Shown piece by piece: positions 62,166-64,000 of a stretch of DNA of 64,000 nt; the first letter of the stretch is position 1; each line of letters opens with the position of its first letter. Origin of the DNA: Planctomycetota bacterium (GTDB taxonomy: Bacteria; Planctomycetota; Planctomycetia; Pirellulales; UBA1268); the NCBI GenBank assembly GCA_003669585.1, contig QWOQ01000007.1:639506-703505 (forward strand), written 5' to 3'. Below the pieces are notes generated by a model. That model made no database searches. It had not been told where the DNA came from and worked only from the letters and a program-made list of their open reading frames with translations. The position numbers and the translations under genes were made by a program.

Positions 62166-62351
62166 ATGACTATCGTCGTGATTCTGTCCCTATTGGCTTG
62201 CGGCTTGGCCCTCTTGCTTGCCCGCGAAACCAAACTCCGCCGGGCCCTACAGGCGCTGTGCAACCGGCTGCTCAATAAACTCGCCGATACAAGCCGCCAG
62301 CACTTCCCGCCGACCCACACCACCTACCGCCACCGTTCTCGAAGGAGATGA
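62166..62351 (+). CDS. small single-pass membrane protein
   Basis: 61 residues. MTIVVILSLLACGLALLLAR is one membrane helix; the rest is basic (LRRALQALCNRLLNKL, ending RHRSRRR). AAGGAG precedes the ATG by 7 bp, and the next gene begins 3 bp after the stop. No family known. Confidence 0.65.
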   Translation: MTIVVILSLLACGLALLLARETKLRRALQALCNRLLNKLADTSRQHFPPTHTTYRHRSRRR

Positions 62352-62354
62352 AAC

Positions 62355-63047
62355 ATGACAATTTTTCTGGCCGCCCTTCTGTGGGCCGCTATTCGATTCG
62401 TATTTGCGACCGTCCTATGGATCGTCTCGTGCGTACTCTGGCTGTTATGGCCAGCGGTGTTTATTGGTTGCGCACTGGGGTTTCTCATAGCGTCAGCCCA
62501 CTCTGCTGAGGCCAGTTGGTTCTCGTGGATGTGGGGCGGATCCAGCACCCGGCAACTTGAACGCTCGCTGGATGCCGCCCACGAAGCCGCCCGAGTCGCC
62601 AGTCAGGTCGCCGAGGCTCAGGCCATGCAGGCGGCCGCTCAGGCAGGCCAGAACTCACGCGTTGCCGAAGCCGTGGCCCAGTTGTCGGCCGAACGACAGG
62701 ACTATGCCGGCCACCTGCGGGCCATCTCGGAGTCGGCCCTTTTGGACTCGCAACTTGCTGCCGTACTAAATGCAAGTGGCCCGGTGCTCGTCTGTGTGTT
62801 TTGCCTGATGGTCGCGGGATTGGCCCTATGGCTGGTCACGCGCACCGAGGCCCAAAGTAACGCTGAACTCCCCGGGGCCATCGATGTGCTGCTCGAGGAA
62901 CTGTCCGCAGGGTTTCCCGAGAATCGTTACGGGCACGGTGGGCAACGCATCGGGCAGGCCGGTACTCGTTTGCCTCGGCTGCCCGTGATCGGCGTCGGCA
63001 AAGGTGCTGGCACGAATCGCGAAGACGAGTCCGAGATGCCGTTTTGA
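62355..63047 (+). CDS. membrane protein with coiled-coil region
   Basis: 230 residues. Two long hydrophobic segments at the N-terminus (FLAALLWAAIRFVFATVLWI, VLWLLWPAVFIGCALGFLIA), a polar helical part rich in Ala and Gln (LDAAHEAARVASQVAEAQAM, VAEAVAQLSAERQDYAGHLR) that may form a coiled coil, another membrane segment (VLVCVFCLMVAGLALWLVTR) and a basic, Gly-rich end. AAGGAG stands before the ATG. No known family; the layout resembles small phage or secretion-related membrane proteins. Confidence 0.7.
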   Translation: MTIFLAALLWAAIRFVFATVLWIVSCVLWLLWPAVFIGCALGFLIASAHSAEASWFSWMWGGSSTRQLERSLDAAHEAARVASQVAEAQAMQAAAQAGQNSRVAEAVAQLSAERQDYAGHLRAISESALLDSQLAAVLNASGPVLVCVFCLMVAGLALWLVTRTEAQSNAELPGAIDVLLEELSAGFPENRYGHGGQRIGQAGTRLPRLPVIGVGKGAGTNREDESEMPF

Positions 63048-63101
63048 GGAGCGGCTGGCTGGTTGTTTAATTTCCAACAATTTAAATGGAGGACCTTGGC
63101 C

Positions 63102-63473
63102 TTGAGCCACGTCGTCGAAATCAAAACTGAAGTCCGTGACGAGCAGGCCGTTCGGGCAGCCTGCGTTCGTTTGCAACTCGCCCCGCCCGAGCATAAAACC
63201 ATTACGCTGTTTTCGGCCACCGCTGCGGGGCTGTGCCTGCAACTCCCAGGCTGGCAGTATCCGGTTGTCTGCAACCTCCAGAGTGGCTCGATGCAGTACG
63301 ACAATTATAATGGAGCATGGGGCGAACAGGCAGAGCTGAACAGGTTTCTGCAGGGCTACGCCGTTGAGAAGGCCAAGATCGAGGCCCGCAAAAAAGGCTA
63401 CCGTGTTGCAGAGACCAAGCTCGAAGATGGCTCGATCAAAGTCACAGTCACAGTTGGCGGAGGTGTTGCATGA
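63102..63473 (+). CDS. DUF1257 domain protein (Ycf35-like)
   Basis: 123 residues. LSHVVEIKTEVRDEQAVRAA, LQLPGWQYPVVCNLQSGSM, YDNYNGAWGEQAELNRFLQG and YAVEKAKIEARKKGYRVAET match DUF1257 (Ycf35). The TTG at 63102 follows GGAGG at the right distance; an open frame extends to 63063. DUF1257 proteins are commonly coupled to DUF2997, as here (4-bp overlap). Function unknown; in algae and cyanobacteria the family is also uncharacterised. Confidence 0.78.
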   Translation: MSHVVEIKTEVRDEQAVRAACVRLQLAPPEHKTITLFSATAAGLCLQLPGWQYPVVCNLQSGSMQYDNYNGAWGEQAELNRFLQGYAVEKAKIEARKKGYRVAETKLEDGSIKVTVTVGGGVA

Positions 63474-63676
63474 CGAGCCCGATGACCAAGAAGATCGAGA
63501 TCACGGTCAGGCCCGACGGCAGCGTGAGCATCAAGACCACTGGCTTCACGGGGGGTTCTTGCCGAGAGGCCACGCGGGAATTGGAGCGAGCCCTTGGCAT
63601 GAGCGGACGGGAGAGCCTGCTGCCGGAGTTCTTTGTGAGAACCGGCAACTCCGAGCGGATTCAGCAGAGGGGTTAA
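63470..63676 (+). CDS. DUF2997 domain protein
   Basis: 68 residues. KKIEITVRPDGSVSIKTTGF then GGSCREATRELERALGMSG is the DUF2997 signature, including the invariant GxSCRE-like segment. Its ATG overlaps the DUF1257 stop by 4 bp. Its product likely works with DUF1257. Confidence 0.8.
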   Translation: MTSPMTKKIEITVRPDGSVSIKTTGFTGGSCREATRELERALGMSGRESLLPEFFVRTGNSERIQQRG

Positions 63677-63689
63677 AAGAACAGGGGCG

Positions 63690-63745
63690 AGCCACCGATT
63701 GGAACAGGGACCGATTGGAACAGGGACGAGCCACCGATTGCTTGA
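63690..63745. repeat. short imperfect tandem repeats
   Basis: Units of GGAACAGGGACGAGCCACCGATT and shorter forms (GGAACAGGGACCGATT) follow one another after the DUF2997 stop. No function seen; no gene lies between here and 63818. Confidence 0.55.
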
Positions 63746-63818
63746 GCAAACGGTGCCAGTCCCTTGCGCGCAACAGGCTGCACCAATCTACGCATTTACG
63801 ACCCGCCTCGAGCTGGGC

Positions 63819-64000
63819 TCAGACCGGAGTTGGCGGAATTGCGAGACGAAAACCGAAGCCGATGTCCTCGATCGACGGGTCGCCGTTGAAGCTGCGATGC
63901 GAGGACGACACGTGGTAGGAACCGTTGCCCCAAAAGCCGCCCCGGAGCCGACGAGACGAGCCGGCTGTGCCATCCAGATCGTTCCACTGATAGACGTTGC
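63819..64000 (-). CDS. formylglycine-enzyme-like (FGE-sulfatase domain) protein, C-terminal end only
   Basis: The minus strand from the window edge reads NVYQWNDLDGTAGSSRRLRG, GFWGNGSYHVSSSHRSFNGD, PSIEDIGFGFRLAIP and stops at 63819. GNVYQWN, RRLRGGFW and DIGFGFR are the final motifs of the FGE-sulfatase/SUMF1 fold. Whether it is a true Cys-to-formylglycine enzyme cannot be judged from the tail. A fragment of a related N-terminus is at 19356-19598. Confidence 0.75.
   Translation of the reverse strand, partial: NVYQWNDLDGTAGSSRRLRGGFWGNGSYHVSSSHRSFNGDPSIEDIGFGFRLAIPPTPV

Overview
The window looks like a chromosomal stretch of a planctomycete, probably of the Pirellulales type. The clues are the planctomycete N-terminal export signature (LESLEPR) on two large secreted proteins, the DDWPQWRGP start of a PQQ-like propeller protein, many sulfotransferases, a Ser/Thr kinase with a large C-terminal ectodomain, an SGNH-DUF1080 fusion, a formylglycine-enzyme-like protein and a DUF1257/DUF2997 pair. 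No rRNA, tRNA or CRISPR array was recognised.

Region 1 (1-18 kb and 24.7-26.7 kb) is a surface-polysaccharide locus. It holds five sulfotransferase modules (one running off the left edge, one fused to RfbB), GT2 glycosyltransferases, a methyltransferase, the dTDP-rhamnose genes rfbC-rfbA-rfbD in a tight minus-strand operon with a double GT-B glycosyltransferase, an AlgI-like MBOAT O-acetyltransferase and an AlgJ/AlgX-like partner, and further on a GT2 plus RgpF-like pair. Together they suggest a rhamnose-containing, sulfated and O-acetylated glycan. The locus is patched with partial gene duplications: three modules are flanked by roughly 100-130 bp direct copies of the tails of neighbouring genes, and there are broken toxin-antitoxin genes.

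Region 2 (18-24.3 kb) has a complete IS3-family element, broken pieces of secreted-protein genes, and a GH8-like/fibronectin-III exoenzyme whose 3' end is cut by a solo IS end. Region 3 (26.8-48.2 kb) is ordinary conserved backbone: ceramidase-like protein, propeller protein, SGNH-DUF1080 protein, FHA protein, thioesterase, ACT protein, zinc-ribbon proteins, HD phosphohydrolase, c-type haem protein, kinase, HdeD and YdcZ membrane proteins, eutBC and a porin.

Region 4 (48.2-64 kb) is accessory DNA: an IS3 remnant, a propeller protein with RTX-type repeats, an AbiEi/AbiEii pair, and a metallophosphoesterase gene split into two parts 5.9 kb apart. The insertion holds a segment bounded by a solo left and a solo right IS end (zinc-ribbon protein, secreted protein, pglZ tail from a BREX system, zeta-toxin pair) and then a GH95 fucosidase. 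Downstream is a compact five-gene operon of unknown function ending in DUF1257 and DUF2997, and the 3' end of a formylglycine-enzyme-like gene at the right edge.
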